Below are positions 7,908 to 17,840 of a stretch of 48,109 nucleotides of DNA, piece by piece. The notes under the pieces were generated by a model. That model worked only from the letters and a program-made list of their open reading frames with translations. It was not told the DNA's origin and did not search any database. The position numbers were made by a program, and so were the translations under genes. Position 1 is the stretch's first letter. Each line of letters starts with the position of its first letter. This DNA is from an uncultured Rhodospirillales bacterium (GTDB lineage Bacteria; Pseudomonadota; Alphaproteobacteria; Acetobacterales; Acetobacteraceae). Location of the stretch: NCBI GenBank assembly GCA_903928895.1, contig CAIYSR010000086.1, forward strand, positions 1 through 48,109. The letters are read 5' to 3'.

Positions 7908-8849
7908 TCACCCGTTGAAGTGGTAGGCGCTGGCGATTTCGCTGGCCAACCGGTTGTTGCCGACGATCACGTCCTGCAGGAATTCCTGCAACCCGGATTG
8001 CAGGATGCGGCTCATGTCGCTCACCAGCAACCGCCCCAACGTCTCCTCCGCCATCGCCAGGCATGGCGCCATCGCGCCGTAGGAGGCCGCGAGGCCCGAC
8101 AGGGCGGCGACGATTTCGGCGTAGCTTGACCTCAGGGAGCGCGGCATCTGCGGGTTGAGCATCAGGAAGTCGGCGATGTGCCAAGGCTTGAACGCATCGC
8201 GATAGACCCAGCGGAAACTCCGATGCGCCGACACCGAGCGCAGGATCGCCGCCCACTGCGCGCTGTCGACGCCGCCGCCGACCAGCTCGTTCTCCGACAG
8301 CAGGACGTAGTATTTGACATCCAGAATCCGCGCCGTGTTGTCCACCCGCTCGAGAAAGGTGCCGAGCTGGGTGAACCAGAAAGTATCGTTGCGCAGGATC
8401 GTGTTGAGCAGAGCGCCGCGGAACAACGCCGAGCGGTCCCTGATCCAGTCGAACAGATCGGGCAGCTCATTGCTCTGGATCGCCGCCTCCGCCACGGCCG
8501 GGAAGGCCATCCACGCACTGTTCAGCGCCTCCCACATGTCCCGCGTCACGGCGGTGCGCTGCGCCCGGGCATTGCGCCGTGCGGTCATCAGGCAGGAGAG
8601 CACGCTCGACGGGTTTTCGCGGTCCAGCAACATATAGGCCACGACGGTGCGCGTATCGACCACGCCGTGACGCGCCAGATACCCCGCCTCGCACCCCGCG
8701 CTGCGCAGGGTCGAACGCCACTCGGCATCGCCGCCGTCATGCGGCAGGAGTGTCAGCCGGTGCCCGACCTCCAGCAGCCGGGCAATATTCTCCGCCCGCT
8801 CCATATAGCGCGCCATCCAGAAAAGATCGTTCGCCGTCCGCCCGAGCAT
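7908..8849 (-). CDS. Alpha-E domain protein (COG2307)
   Basis: A 313-residue, all-helical protein. It opens with MLGRTANDLFWMARYMERAENIARLLE, the characteristic signature of alpha-E proteins, and contains RSALFRGALLNTILRNDTFWF and LGTFLERVDNTARILDVKYY. No enzymatic motif is known for the family. It is encoded together with circularly permuted ATP-grasp proteins and is thought to assist them. The gene is 10 bases downstream of the ATP-grasp gene and 11 upstream of the transglutaminase gene, so all are expected on one transcript. Confidence 0.92.
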   Translation of the reverse strand: MLGRTANDLFWMARYMERAENIARLLEVGHRLTLLPHDGGDAEWRSTLRSAGCEAGYLARHGVVDTRTVVAYMLLDRENPSSVLSCLMTARRNARAQRTAVTRDMWEALNSAWMAFPAVAEAAIQSNELPDLFDWIRDRSALFRGALLNTILRNDTFWFTQLGTFLERVDNTARILDVKYYVLLSENELVGGGVDSAQWAAILRSVSAHRSFRWVYRDAFKPWHIADFLMLNPQMPRSLRSSYAEIVAALSGLAASYGAMAPCLAMAEETLGRLLVSDMSRILQSGLQEFLQDVIVGNNRLASEIASAYHFNG

Positions 8850-8859
8850 GGTTCTGCGC

Positions 8860-10287
8860 CTATTCTTCCAACACCCAGGTGTCCTTGGTCCCGCCGCCCT
8901 GGCTCGAATTCACCACCAGGGAGCCCTTCTTCAGCGCCACCCGGGTCAAGCCCCCCGGGGTGAGCCGGAATTTGTCGCCGAGCAGCACGAACGGCCGCAA
9001 ATCGACATGGCGCGGCGACAATCCCTCATCGGTCAGCACCGGCACCGTCGACAGCGCGAGCGTCGGCTGCGCGATATATTTCTCCGGCGTTGTCGCCACC
9101 TTTTTCTTGAACAGCTCGACCTGTGCTCGGGTCGATGTCGGCCCGACCAACATGCCGTAGCCGCCGGAGCCATGGACCTCCTTGACCACCAGCTCCGCCA
9201 TGTTCTCAAGTACATAAACCAACTCATCCGGGCGGCGGCAGTTGTAGGTGTGCACGTTCTGCAGGATCGGCGGCCGGCCGGTATAGAACTCAATTATTTC
9301 CGGCACATAGCAGTAGATCGACTTGTCGTCCGCAATCCCCGCCCCGGGCGCGTTGACGATGGTCACCCGCCCGGCCCGGTACAAATCGAACAGGCCGGGC
9401 ACCCCCAGCACCGAATCCGGATTGAACACCAGGGGGTCGAGGAAATCGTCGTCGATGCGGCGATAGACCACATCCACCTGCTGCAACCCCTGGGTCGTCT
9501 TCATCATCAGCCGCCCCCCGGTTACCACCAGGTCCTGCCCCTCGACCAGTTCCACACCCATCCGGTCGGCCAGGAAGGAGTGCTCGAAATAGGCCGAGTT
9601 GTGCAGCCCCGGTGTCAGTACCACGATGGTCGGCTCGCGATCGAGGTGCGCGGGCGCCACACTCTCCAGCGTCGCCCGCAGATCCTCCGTATACCGCTCC
9701 ACCGGCGCCACCCGGTTGGTGCTGAACAGATCCGGGCACATGTGCATCATCGTCTCCCGGTTCTCCAGCATGTAGGAGACCCCGGACGGTGTGCGGGTGT
9801 TATCCTCCAGGACGAAAAACTCGTTCTCCGCGGTGCGCACGATGTCGATGCCCATGATGTGCGAGTAGATCCCGCGTGGTGGCTCGGCCCCCATCATCTC
9901 GGGCACAAAGGCCGAATTCTGGATCACCAGATCGGCCGGCACGCGGCCGGCGCGCAAAATCTCCTGGCGGTGATAGACGTCGTACATGAACGCGTTGAGC
10001 GCCCGCACCCGCTGTTCGATGCCGGCTGCCAGACGCCGCCACTCCGCCGCTGCGATGACACGCGGGATGATGTCGAACGGGATCAACCGCTCGCTCGCCT
10101 GCTCCGCCCCATAGACCGCAAACGTGATCCCGGTGCGGCGGAACATCTGCTCGGCATGGGCCGACTTGCGCCGCAACTCCGCTCCTGGTTGACCCTCCAC
10201 CCAGGCTGCCACGGCCCGATAAGGTTCTCGCGGGCGCTTGCCCTTGCCGCTGCCACGCATTTCGTCAAACGCCACGGTACTCTTCAT
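8860..10287 (-). CDS. Circularly permuted ATP-grasp protein (COG2308)
   Basis: A 475-residue protein from MKSTVAFDEMRGSGKG. Conserved segments include KSAHAEQMFRRTGITFAVYG near the N-terminus, ENEFFVLEDNTRTPSGVSYM in the middle and VVKEVHGSGGYGMLVGP in the C-terminal half, matching the permuted ATP-grasp family. Such proteins are proposed amide ligases that add amino acids or peptides using ATP. A start nine codons later (10260) is also possible; the upstream ATG has only an AGG directly before it. The reading frame is open upstream to 10605, but that part overlaps the dioxygenase gene. It is the first gene of the operon, with a candidate -10 element 24 bases upstream. Confidence 0.92.
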   Translation of the reverse strand: MKSTVAFDEMRGSGKGKRPREPYRAVAAWVEGQPGAELRRKSAHAEQMFRRTGITFAVYGAEQASERLIPFDIIPRVIAAAEWRRLAAGIEQRVRALNAFMYDVYHRQEILRAGRVPADLVIQNSAFVPEMMGAEPPRGIYSHIMGIDIVRTAENEFFVLEDNTRTPSGVSYMLENRETMMHMCPDLFSTNRVAPVERYTEDLRATLESVAPAHLDREPTIVVLTPGLHNSAYFEHSFLADRMGVELVEGQDLVVTGGRLMMKTTQGLQQVDVVYRRIDDDFLDPLVFNPDSVLGVPGLFDLYRAGRVTIVNAPGAGIADDKSIYCYVPEIIEFYTGRPPILQNVHTYNCRRPDELVYVLENMAELVVKEVHGSGGYGMLVGPTSTRAQVELFKKKVATTPEKYIAQPTLALSTVPVLTDEGLSPRHVDLRPFVLLGDKFRLTPGGLTRVALKKGSLVVNSSQGGGTKDTWVLEE

Positions 10288-10522
10288 CCTGCACAATGCT
10301 GCCCTGCATGATTGTAGACGCAACATGCATGCCAGCGATAGACCGCCCAAACTCTCTCCGAAAAATCGCCGCGTGCCCAAAATCCAGCCACCCCTGCCCC
10401 GCATGGAGGCAGGATGGTGCGGGCGCGAGGCGCAAAAGGAATGCGGGCGGCGTTCTGCTCCCGGTCGGTTCAGGGGGGTATCCCGGTTTGGCCTGCGCTC
10501 TCGGTCCTGGCGTTCTCGCGTG
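10288..10522 (-). promoter_or_regulatory. Upstream region of the Anbu operon with a candidate -10 box
   Basis: This 235-base stretch separates the dioxygenase stop from the ATP-grasp start and holds no gene. On the minus strand it contains TACAAT (plus-strand 10311-10316) 24 bases before the ATG, a good -10 hexamer. A clear -35 partner is not visible at 16-18 bases. No terminator-like hairpin with a T-run is seen for the dioxygenase operon. Confidence 0.35.
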
Positions 10523-11419
10523 TCAGGCCGGGATTGGTTCGGGCAGCAGGGTCGGGCTCCCCTCGATGGTGGTGCGGCGGAGGTCGCGGATTTCGCCGCC
10601 GTCATTGAAGCGGCGGGCGCGGTGCATCGTGGTTCGGTTGTCCCACATCACGAGATCGCCGGCGCGCCAGCGGTGGGTGTGGGTGAGATGCGGCTGGGTC
10701 GCGGCTTCGGTGAGGTCGCGGATGAGCATGCGGGCCTCGGGCGTCGGCATGCCCTCGATGACACCGATATGGGAGGAGAGGAACACCGAGGGCTGGCGGG
10801 TGACGGGGTGGTGCCGGACGAGGCGCTGGCGGACCGGGGCGAAGGCGATGCGTTCGTCATCGGTGAAGGTGTCGAAACCGAGCTGGCCGCGCGAGTAGAG
10901 CAGCGAGTGGTGGCAGATCAGGGGATCGATCAGGGCTTGGATGTCGGCGGCGAAGCTGGCGTAGGCGGCGCGCATGTCGGCGAATTGGGTATCGCCGCCG
11001 GTGCGGGGGACGGCGCGGCCGGAGAGCAGGGAGTATTTGGCGGGCGTGGCTTTGAACGAGCTGTCGGAGTGCCACAGCATGTTGCCGAGGTTGAACATCC
11101 GGCGCTTGTCGTCGCGGGCGAGAATTTCGTTGTCTTTGTCGAGGTTGGAGATGTCGGCGATGTTGAGTTTGAGGCGCCGGTCCTCGGGGCGGGTGACGTT
11201 GGCGAGGGCGGCTTCGAGGTCGCCGAAATTCAGGCTGAAGGCGACCTGTTGTTCGTCGGTGAAGAACTGCTGGTGGAAGACGAGCACCGCGTAGCGGTCC
11301 ATGCCGCGCTCGATCGCGGCGACTTCTGGGGGCGTGAGGGGGCGGGTGAGGTCGATGCCATCGACTTCGCCGACGAAGCCCCATTCGCCGTTGCTGGGGC
11401 CGATCTGGGTGATGTGCAT
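10523..11419 (-). CDS. TauD/TfdA-family Fe(II)/2-oxoglutarate dioxygenase
   Basis: A 298-residue cytosolic oxygenase. The iron-binding H-x-D appears in NMLWHSDSSFK, the distal histidine in TTMHRARRF, and the 2-oxoglutarate-binding arginine in RRTTIEG. The family hydroxylates substrates such as taurine, sulfate esters or phenoxyacetates, often releasing a side group. Here it follows a sugar-type importer operon by 59 bases with its own GGGAGG ribosome-binding site, so it may act on the imported compound. The substrate is not determined. Confidence 0.9.
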   Translation of the reverse strand: MHITQIGPSNGEWGFVGEVDGIDLTRPLTPPEVAAIERGMDRYAVLVFHQQFFTDEQQVAFSLNFGDLEAALANVTRPEDRRLKLNIADISNLDKDNEILARDDKRRMFNLGNMLWHSDSSFKATPAKYSLLSGRAVPRTGGDTQFADMRAAYASFAADIQALIDPLICHHSLLYSRGQLGFDTFTDDERIAFAPVRQRLVRHHPVTRQPSVFLSSHIGVIEGMPTPEARMLIRDLTEAATQPHLTHTHRWRAGDLVMWDNRTTMHRARRFNDGGEIRDLRRTTIEGSPTLLPEPIPA

Positions 11420-11478
11420 GGGTGCCTCCCTGGGCGATGGGGAGATGATGGCGCCGGGCTAGGCGGCAGGGAAGGGGG

Positions 11479-12525
11479 CTACTTCATGCCGGATGACGCA
11501 ATACCGGTGGTGATGTATTTCTGCAGGAACGCGAAGACCAGCGTCACTGGCAGCAAGGTGATCACCGTCATTGCCAGGAGGTAGTGCCACTGGGTCTGGA
11601 GCTCGCCCTGGAAGGCGGCGAGGCCGAGCTGGAGGGTGAAGTTCTCCTGGCGGTTGAGCACCACCAGCGGCCACAGGAAGTCATTCCAGCGCCAGACGAC
11701 GGAGAAGATGGCGAGCACGGCCAAGGCGGGGGCGGCGAGGGGGAGGATGATGCGCCAGAACAGGCGCCATTCGCTGGCGTGATCCATCCGGGCGGCGTCC
11801 ATCAGCTCGTCCGGAATGGTGAGCATGTACTGGCGCAGCAGGAACACGCCGGTGGGGGTGGCGGCGGGGGGGAGGATGACGCCCCACAGCGAATTGCCGA
11901 GGCCGAGGCCGGTGACGATGAGGAAGGCCGGCACCAGCACGACGGTGATGGGGATCATCAGGGTGGAGATGATGAACAGGAAGATGCCGTTGCGGCCACG
12001 AAACTCGTATTTGCTGAGCGCGAAGGCGCACATCGCGTTGATCAGCAGGGTGATGGCGGTGGCGACGATGGTGACGAACAGCGAGTTGCCGAGGTAGCGG
12101 GCGAAGTTGAACTGGCGCAGCGGCTCGATGAAGTTCTCGAAGGCGAAATGCAGCTCGCGAACTGGCGTGACGTTCGCTAGGCGCGCCCGCTGGATGCGGC
12201 GGTCGGGGTCGGCGGGGTCGATGAACTGGCCCTCGATGCCGACGCGGCGGATCATCGCGCGTTCGGCGATGGTCCCATCGAGTTGCGGCACCGCGAAGAC
12301 CGGCAGCGGTCGGTCGGTGCCCTGCAGCACCACCTGCTTTGGCCCCATCGGCCACAGGCTCGGCGGAAATTCCTGCAGGGCTGACTGGGTCTTGAAGGAA
12401 GACAGCACCAGCCAGATGACGGGGCCGAACATGACGAGCACGCCGAGCGCGAGATAGGCCCACGAGGCCCAATCCGTCCAGTCGGCGCGGGTGGTGCCGC
12501 GGCGGCGGGTAAGGAAACGGATCAT
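11479..12525 (-). CDS. ABC sugar importer permease, UgpE/MalG type
   Basis: A 348-residue inner-membrane permease. The N-terminus has one membrane segment (YLALGVLVMFGPVIWLVLSS). An unusually long periplasmic region of about 100 residues follows (FAVPQLDGTIAERAMIRRVG and beyond). Five further segments come next, with the cytoplasmic EAA loop ELMDAARMDHASEWRLFWRI. Its ATG overlaps the stop of the partner permease by four bases (TCAT at 12522-12525), which fixes the start. Longer readings in this frame lie inside the partner gene. It should pair with the MalF-like subunit encoded just upstream. Confidence 0.92.
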   Translation of the reverse strand: MIRFLTRRRGTTRADWTDWASWAYLALGVLVMFGPVIWLVLSSFKTQSALQEFPPSLWPMGPKQVVLQGTDRPLPVFAVPQLDGTIAERAMIRRVGIEGQFIDPADPDRRIQRARLANVTPVRELHFAFENFIEPLRQFNFARYLGNSLFVTIVATAITLLINAMCAFALSKYEFRGRNGIFLFIISTLMIPITVVLVPAFLIVTGLGLGNSLWGVILPPAATPTGVFLLRQYMLTIPDELMDAARMDHASEWRLFWRIILPLAAPALAVLAIFSVVWRWNDFLWPLVVLNRQENFTLQLGLAAFQGELQTQWHYLLAMTVITLLPVTLVFAFLQKYITTGIASSGMK

Positions 12526-13505
12526 CGTTTGGCCTCGCTGCGCTTGGCTTGCGCGGAGGCGGCGAGTTGCAGCAGCGTCAAGACCAGCAGCACGCCGCCG
12601 ACGAGCATGGAAGCTGCCGCGGCGAGCCCGAGGATATGGGTCTGGTTGGCGAACGCGGTCTCGTAGATGAACTGCACGATGTATTGCGTGGCGGTGCCGG
12701 GTCCGCCGCCGGTGAGGACGAAAATCTCGTCGAAGGACTGTACCGCGCGGATCAGGGCAAGGACCAGCACCACCATCATGTTGGGCATCAGCAGCGGCAT
12801 GGTGATCCGCCAGAAGACGCGGACATGGGCCGTGCCGTCCATCTCGGCGGCCTCGTAGAGGTCCGACGGGATGGCCTGCAACCCGGCCAGCAGGATCAGG
12901 GTGTAGAAGCCCATATGGGCCCAGATGCTGACCACGATGGTCCAGATGAAGGCCCAGGAGGGATCGAGCAGGAACGGGATCCGGGTGCCGCCATTGGCCA
13001 CCACAACGGCGTTGAGCACGCCGTCGGGCTGCAGGATCCATTTCCAGATCAGCGCCACCACCACCGGCGAAAGCAGCACCGGGTAAAAGAACACGGCGCG
13101 GAAGAAGCCGCGCCACGGCATGCGGCGGTTGAGGATCAGCGCCGTGACCAGCGAAATCAGGACCAGCCCGACGACCTGGAAGACGACGAACCAGGCGGTA
13201 TTGCCGACCGCGCGCCAGAACCGGTCCTGCTTGCAGGTGGCAACGACGAAGTGATTGGTGCAGTCGAGCAGTTCGGCGAAGTTTGCCGCGCCGACGAAGG
13301 GGCGATCGCCCGGCATCAGCTGGGTGCCGCCGGTGACGGCGTACCAGACATTGAGGATCATCGGCGCCGCGACGAAAATGCCGAACACCAGCAGGTTCGG
13401 CGCGACGAAGACATAGGGCATGCGCGCGGCCCCGAGCGCGCGTTGCAGCGCCTCGAAGGGCCAGTCGATAGCGCGGCTGACGAGCGCCGCGGGACCGCGC
13501 GACAT
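12522..13505 (-). CDS. ABC sugar importer permease, UgpA/MalF type
   Basis: A 327-residue permease with six predicted membrane segments, beginning at PYVFVAPNLLVFGIFVAAP. The EAA loop reads LYEAAEMDGTAHVRVFWRIT. An 'FDEIFVLTGGGPGTAT' segment near the end is typical of this family. The loop between the first two segments carries two cysteines (LDCTNHFVVATCK), possibly a periplasmic disulfide. It lies two bases downstream of the binding-protein gene and overlaps the next permease by four bases. Confidence 0.92.
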   Translation of the reverse strand: MSRGPAALVSRAIDWPFEALQRALGAARMPYVFVAPNLLVFGIFVAAPMILNVWYAVTGGTQLMPGDRPFVGAANFAELLDCTNHFVVATCKQDRFWRAVGNTAWFVVFQVVGLVLISLVTALILNRRMPWRGFFRAVFFYPVLLSPVVVALIWKWILQPDGVLNAVVVANGGTRIPFLLDPSWAFIWTIVVSIWAHMGFYTLILLAGLQAIPSDLYEAAEMDGTAHVRVFWRITMPLLMPNMMVVLVLALIRAVQSFDEIFVLTGGGPGTATQYIVQFIYETAFANQTHILGLAAAASMLVGGVLLVLTLLQLAASAQAKRSEAKR

Positions 13506-13507
13506 GG

Positions 13508-14794
13508 CTACTTGACCCCGGCGGCCTTCATGCCTTCGGCGACATCGGACGTCATGCGCGCCCAGGCTTCGTCGAGCGTCATCTCGCCGGCGATGGCCTG
13601 GTTCAGTCGCACGATCAGCGCGTTGAACATGATGCGGTTGCGCAGGTAGCCCTGCAGGCGGAAGGCAACCGGCGAGAGGTTGAGCAGGTTGGCCTGCGCC
13701 GCGGCGAGCGACTTCTGGAGTTGCGGGGTCTTGGCGTCGTAGTTCACGCCCTTGGAGGCGATGCCGGCATGGGCCGAGAGGAACAGCGTGCGGGCAAGAT
13801 ATTCCGCCATCACCGGCTCGGAGGCCATGAAGTCCATCACCCGCGCGACTTCGGCCGGGTGCTTGGAGGATTTGTAGCCCACCAGCGCCGCGCCGCCCGG
13901 CATGCCGGAGCAGGCGGCGGGGCCGCAGGGGTTGGGCACGCCGTGCCAGTCGAACCCGTCGCCGATGGTCTTGGCGAATTGCGGGAACTGCCAGACCCCG
14001 GAGAAGTAGAGCACGACCTGGCCGTTGGCGAATTCCTCGTTGGCGCCACGATAGGCGGTGCCGCCGACCGAGCCCCAGATCTGCTTGGACATGGTGCCAT
14101 CGCGGTGCCAGTCGTAGATCAGCTTGGTCATGGTCTTGAGGCCGTCATCGACCAGCGCGGGGTTCTCGCCGTCGAAATATTTGGCGCCCATCGAGATCGC
14201 CGGGCCGGACACGCGATGGCCTGATCGGTCGATCGCGATGGGGATGGCGGCACCGGTCTTCTGCGCCACCGCCTTGGTCGCCACGCCCCATTCCTGCCAC
14301 GTCGCCTTCGGCCCGGGCAGCGGGATGCCGGCCTGCTGGAACAGGGTCTCGTTGACGATCGGCATGGTGGTGGTGATGCCGGTCATCATGCCGAAAATGC
14401 CGGTCGTGTTGCCGGCCGGACGCAGCCAGGGCAGCGTGGTGGCGTAGTTCTTTTCCCAGTACGCCCGGTCCTTCACCAGCGGCCCGATGTCGAGATAGGC
14501 GTCGGCCTGGCCGCCGAGGTCGGTCACGCGCGCCATGTCGGGCGCCTGACCGGAGGAGACGAGCTGCGGCAGCGTCTCCATGATCATCTTGTACGGGACG
14601 TTATCGAGGATCACCTTGACGTCGGGATTGGCGGCCTCGAAGCGGTTGAGCAGGTCGCGCGCAACCTCGCCCTCATTGCCGTCGCTGTACCACATGATGC
14701 GGACTTCGGTGGCGGCGCGGGCCGAGAGCGGCATGAGCGCCGGTAGCAGGGCTGCGATGCCGGCGAGCAGGGTGCGGCGAAATAACATGGGCAT
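13508..14794 (-). CDS. Sugar-type ABC transporter substrate-binding protein
   Basis: A 428-residue periplasmic binding protein of the bacterial extracellular solute-binding family 1. A signal peptide (MPMLFRRTLLAGIAALLPAL, cleavage near SARAATE) is followed by EVRIMWYSDGNEGEVARDLL, typical of ugpB/malE-like proteins. A GGAGG ribosome-binding site sits five bases before the ATG. It is encoded 25 bases after the Gfo/Idh gene and two bases before the first permease. The ligand is probably a sugar, polyol or glycoside; the sequence does not say which. Confidence 0.92.
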   Translation of the reverse strand: MPMLFRRTLLAGIAALLPALMPLSARAATEVRIMWYSDGNEGEVARDLLNRFEAANPDVKVILDNVPYKMIMETLPQLVSSGQAPDMARVTDLGGQADAYLDIGPLVKDRAYWEKNYATTLPWLRPAGNTTGIFGMMTGITTTMPIVNETLFQQAGIPLPGPKATWQEWGVATKAVAQKTGAAIPIAIDRSGHRVSGPAISMGAKYFDGENPALVDDGLKTMTKLIYDWHRDGTMSKQIWGSVGGTAYRGANEEFANGQVVLYFSGVWQFPQFAKTIGDGFDWHGVPNPCGPAACSGMPGGAALVGYKSSKHPAEVARVMDFMASEPVMAEYLARTLFLSAHAGIASKGVNYDAKTPQLQKSLAAAQANLLNLSPVAFRLQGYLRNRIMFNALIVRLNQAIAGEMTLDEAWARMTSDVAEGMKAAGVK

Positions 14795-14819
14795 TCAATC
14801 CTCCGGTTTGTGTTTGAGA

Positions 14820-15883
14820 TTACCAGCCGTGGTAGAAGGGGTGGTCGGGTCTGAGCGGCAGGTCGACCCGTTCGCCGGTCTTGGCCGCATAGTAGAGCGC
14901 GGTGATGAGTTCGAGCGAGGCGCGCGCCTCTGCCACCGTGACCGGTGGGGCGCTGCCCGCTTCCAGCGCCTGGTGGAAGTCCTCGAACTGGCGGGCGAAG
15001 CCTTCTTGGCCGGCGGTGGCGCCGGAAAGTGCTGCGTCGAGCCAGGCCTGGTCCTTCGGCGCCTTGGGGATGAAGTGCCAGGGCTCCTTCGAGCTGGCAT
15101 AGACCTCGCCATGCCCCTCCATGGTGACGTTCTCGCACATTACCCGCAGGCGCGAGACCTCGTCCGCCGAACCGAGCGTGACCGACAGCACCGCAATCGA
15201 GCCATCCGCCATTTCCAGCGTGGCGCCGCCGCAATCCTCGGTTTCGATCGGGTTGACCCGCGTGGTCATCATCGCGCTTACCCGGCGCACCGGGCCGAGC
15301 AGGGCGGTCAGCATGTCATGCAGATGGATGGCGTGGCCGAGGAAGGCGCCGCCGAGCCCATAGGCCCGCGTGCCGCGCCATTTGATCTGGTAGTAATCCG
15401 ACCCGCGCGACCAGTGGGTCTGCGCGGTGGCGAGATACACCTTGCCCGCGGCCCCGCTGCGCATCAGATGCTGCGCCCGGGCGAGCCCATTGCCGAAGCG
15501 CACCTGAAACACCGGCATCAGGGTCCGTCCGGTTTCGCGCACCACCGCCTCCAGCGCATCGACCTCGGCGAGCGAGCCGACCAGCGGCTTCTCGCAGACC
15601 ACATCCTTGCCGGCCCGCAGCGCGCGGGAGATGGCGTCGGCATGGAGGAACGGAGGCAGGCAGATGTCGATGATGTCGATGTCCGTGCGCGCCAGCAGGG
15701 CGTCGTCGTAGTCGGCATGCACGGCGCATGGGCCGGTCGTCACCTGCGCGGCCAGAGCGGCGGCGCGGGCAGTATCGCGGTCGCAGATCACGGCGACGTC
15801 GAACAAGGCGGGATTGGCGTTGTAGCCCTCGACGTGCTTGGCCCCGATGCCGGCGCCGACGACCGCGACACGGTAGCGCCGGG

Positions 15884-15887
<4 letters not shown>
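14820..15887 (-). CDS. Gfo/Idh/MocA family NAD(P)-dependent oxidoreductase
   Basis: A 355-residue dehydrogenase. The N-terminal Rossmann fold reads VAVVGAGIGAKHVEGY, and the family's catalytic EKP is present in DVVCEKPLVGSLAEVDAL. The C-terminal alpha/beta domain includes GLGGAFLGHAIHLHDMLTAL, where the active-site H/D residues are expected. Members oxidise sugars, inositols or related compounds. It lies between the importer ATPase and the binding protein, overlapping the ATPase stop by four bases, so it most likely acts on the imported ligand. Confidence 0.92.
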
Positions 15888-16963
<1,076 letters not shown>

Positions 16964-17084
16964 GCGTCAGACGCTCCGTGCCGGGCGGGCAGGATGGGAC
17001 AGCATCCGGTCGTTCAACTCCCTCGTGGGTCGCGTTGTTGCGGCCAAGCTAGCCTGCCCGGCGCGGGGCAGCAATGCGGTCACC

Positions 17085-17840
17085 TCACTGCAACACGCCC
17101 GCCGCCCCGCGGACCAGCGTGGCGCACGCCGTCAGCCCGAGGGCGATGACGGCGATGGGGCGATAGGCGGTCTTGCCGTAGTGGCGGAACAGCCAGGTTC
17201 CGAGCCAGCCGCCGGCCAGCATCAGCGGCAGACCGAAGGCCGCGATCAGGACGGAGGGTACGCCGACCATGCCACCCCAGGCTGCCGGCACCAGGGCGAG
17301 CGCCGAGGCGAGCGGGAAGAAGGCCAGCAGGCTGGAGCGCACCACCTCGCGATCGGTCTCGGCGGCGAGGAAATAGACGATTGCGGGCGGGCCGGACATC
17401 GCGGCCAGCCCGTTGCCGAGGCCGGAGCAGATGCCGGCGAGCCAGCCCCAGCGGCGCTCCGGTGGGCCGCGATGGGTGATCGGCCGCCAGGTGACCCCGG
17501 TCGCGATCAGCACCAGTACCCCCAGCGCCATGCGGATCCAGGCGATCGGCAGTACGGCGAGGCCGAGCAGCCCGAGCGGCGTGCCCACCAGCGCGCCCGT
17601 CACCAGCCAGCGGATCGAACGCCAATCGGCTCGCTTGCGTTCGGCGATGCAGTCGCGCAGCCCGATCGCGGTCTGCATCAGCAGCGTGGCCGCCACCACC
17701 AGCGGCGGCGGCAGCATCAGGCTCGCGGTCGGAACGGCAACCACCGCGAAGCCGAAGCCGGTGAAGCCGCGCAGCACCGCCGCGAACAGGATCGAGATGG
17801 CCGCCCAGGCCCATTGGCCCGGCGTCAGGTCGGCGCTCAT
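17085..17840 (-). CDS. TauE/SafE-family membrane transporter
   Basis: A 251-residue protein with seven to eight predicted membrane segments. It begins WAWAAISILFAAVLRGFTGFGFAVVAVPTAS, the RGFTGFGFA signature of TauE/SafE (DUF81) proteins, which export sulfite, sulfoacetate or other anions. The start overlaps the CobW gene stop by four bases (TCAT at 17837-17840). Longer readings lie in the CobW gene. Placement after an amidohydrolase and a metallochaperone-type GTPase suggests export of a product, or import of a cofactor; that is inference. Confidence 0.88.
   Translation of the reverse strand: MSADLTPGQWAWAAISILFAAVLRGFTGFGFAVVAVPTASLMLPPPLVVAATLLMQTAIGLRDCIAERKRADWRSIRWLVTGALVGTPLGLLGLAVLPIAWIRMALGVLVLIATGVTWRPITHRGPPERRWGWLAGICSGLGNGLAAMSGPPAIVYFLAAETDREVVRSSLLAFFPLASALALVPAAWGGMVGVPSVLIAAFGLPLMLAGGWLGTWLFRHYGKTAYRPIAVIALGLTACATLVRGAAGVLQ

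Noticed and set aside
10238-11584. A 448-codon plus-strand frame opposite the TauD-like gene
   Set aside because: Gly/Val/Glu-rich antisense composition and overlap with a gene having complete dioxygenase motifs.
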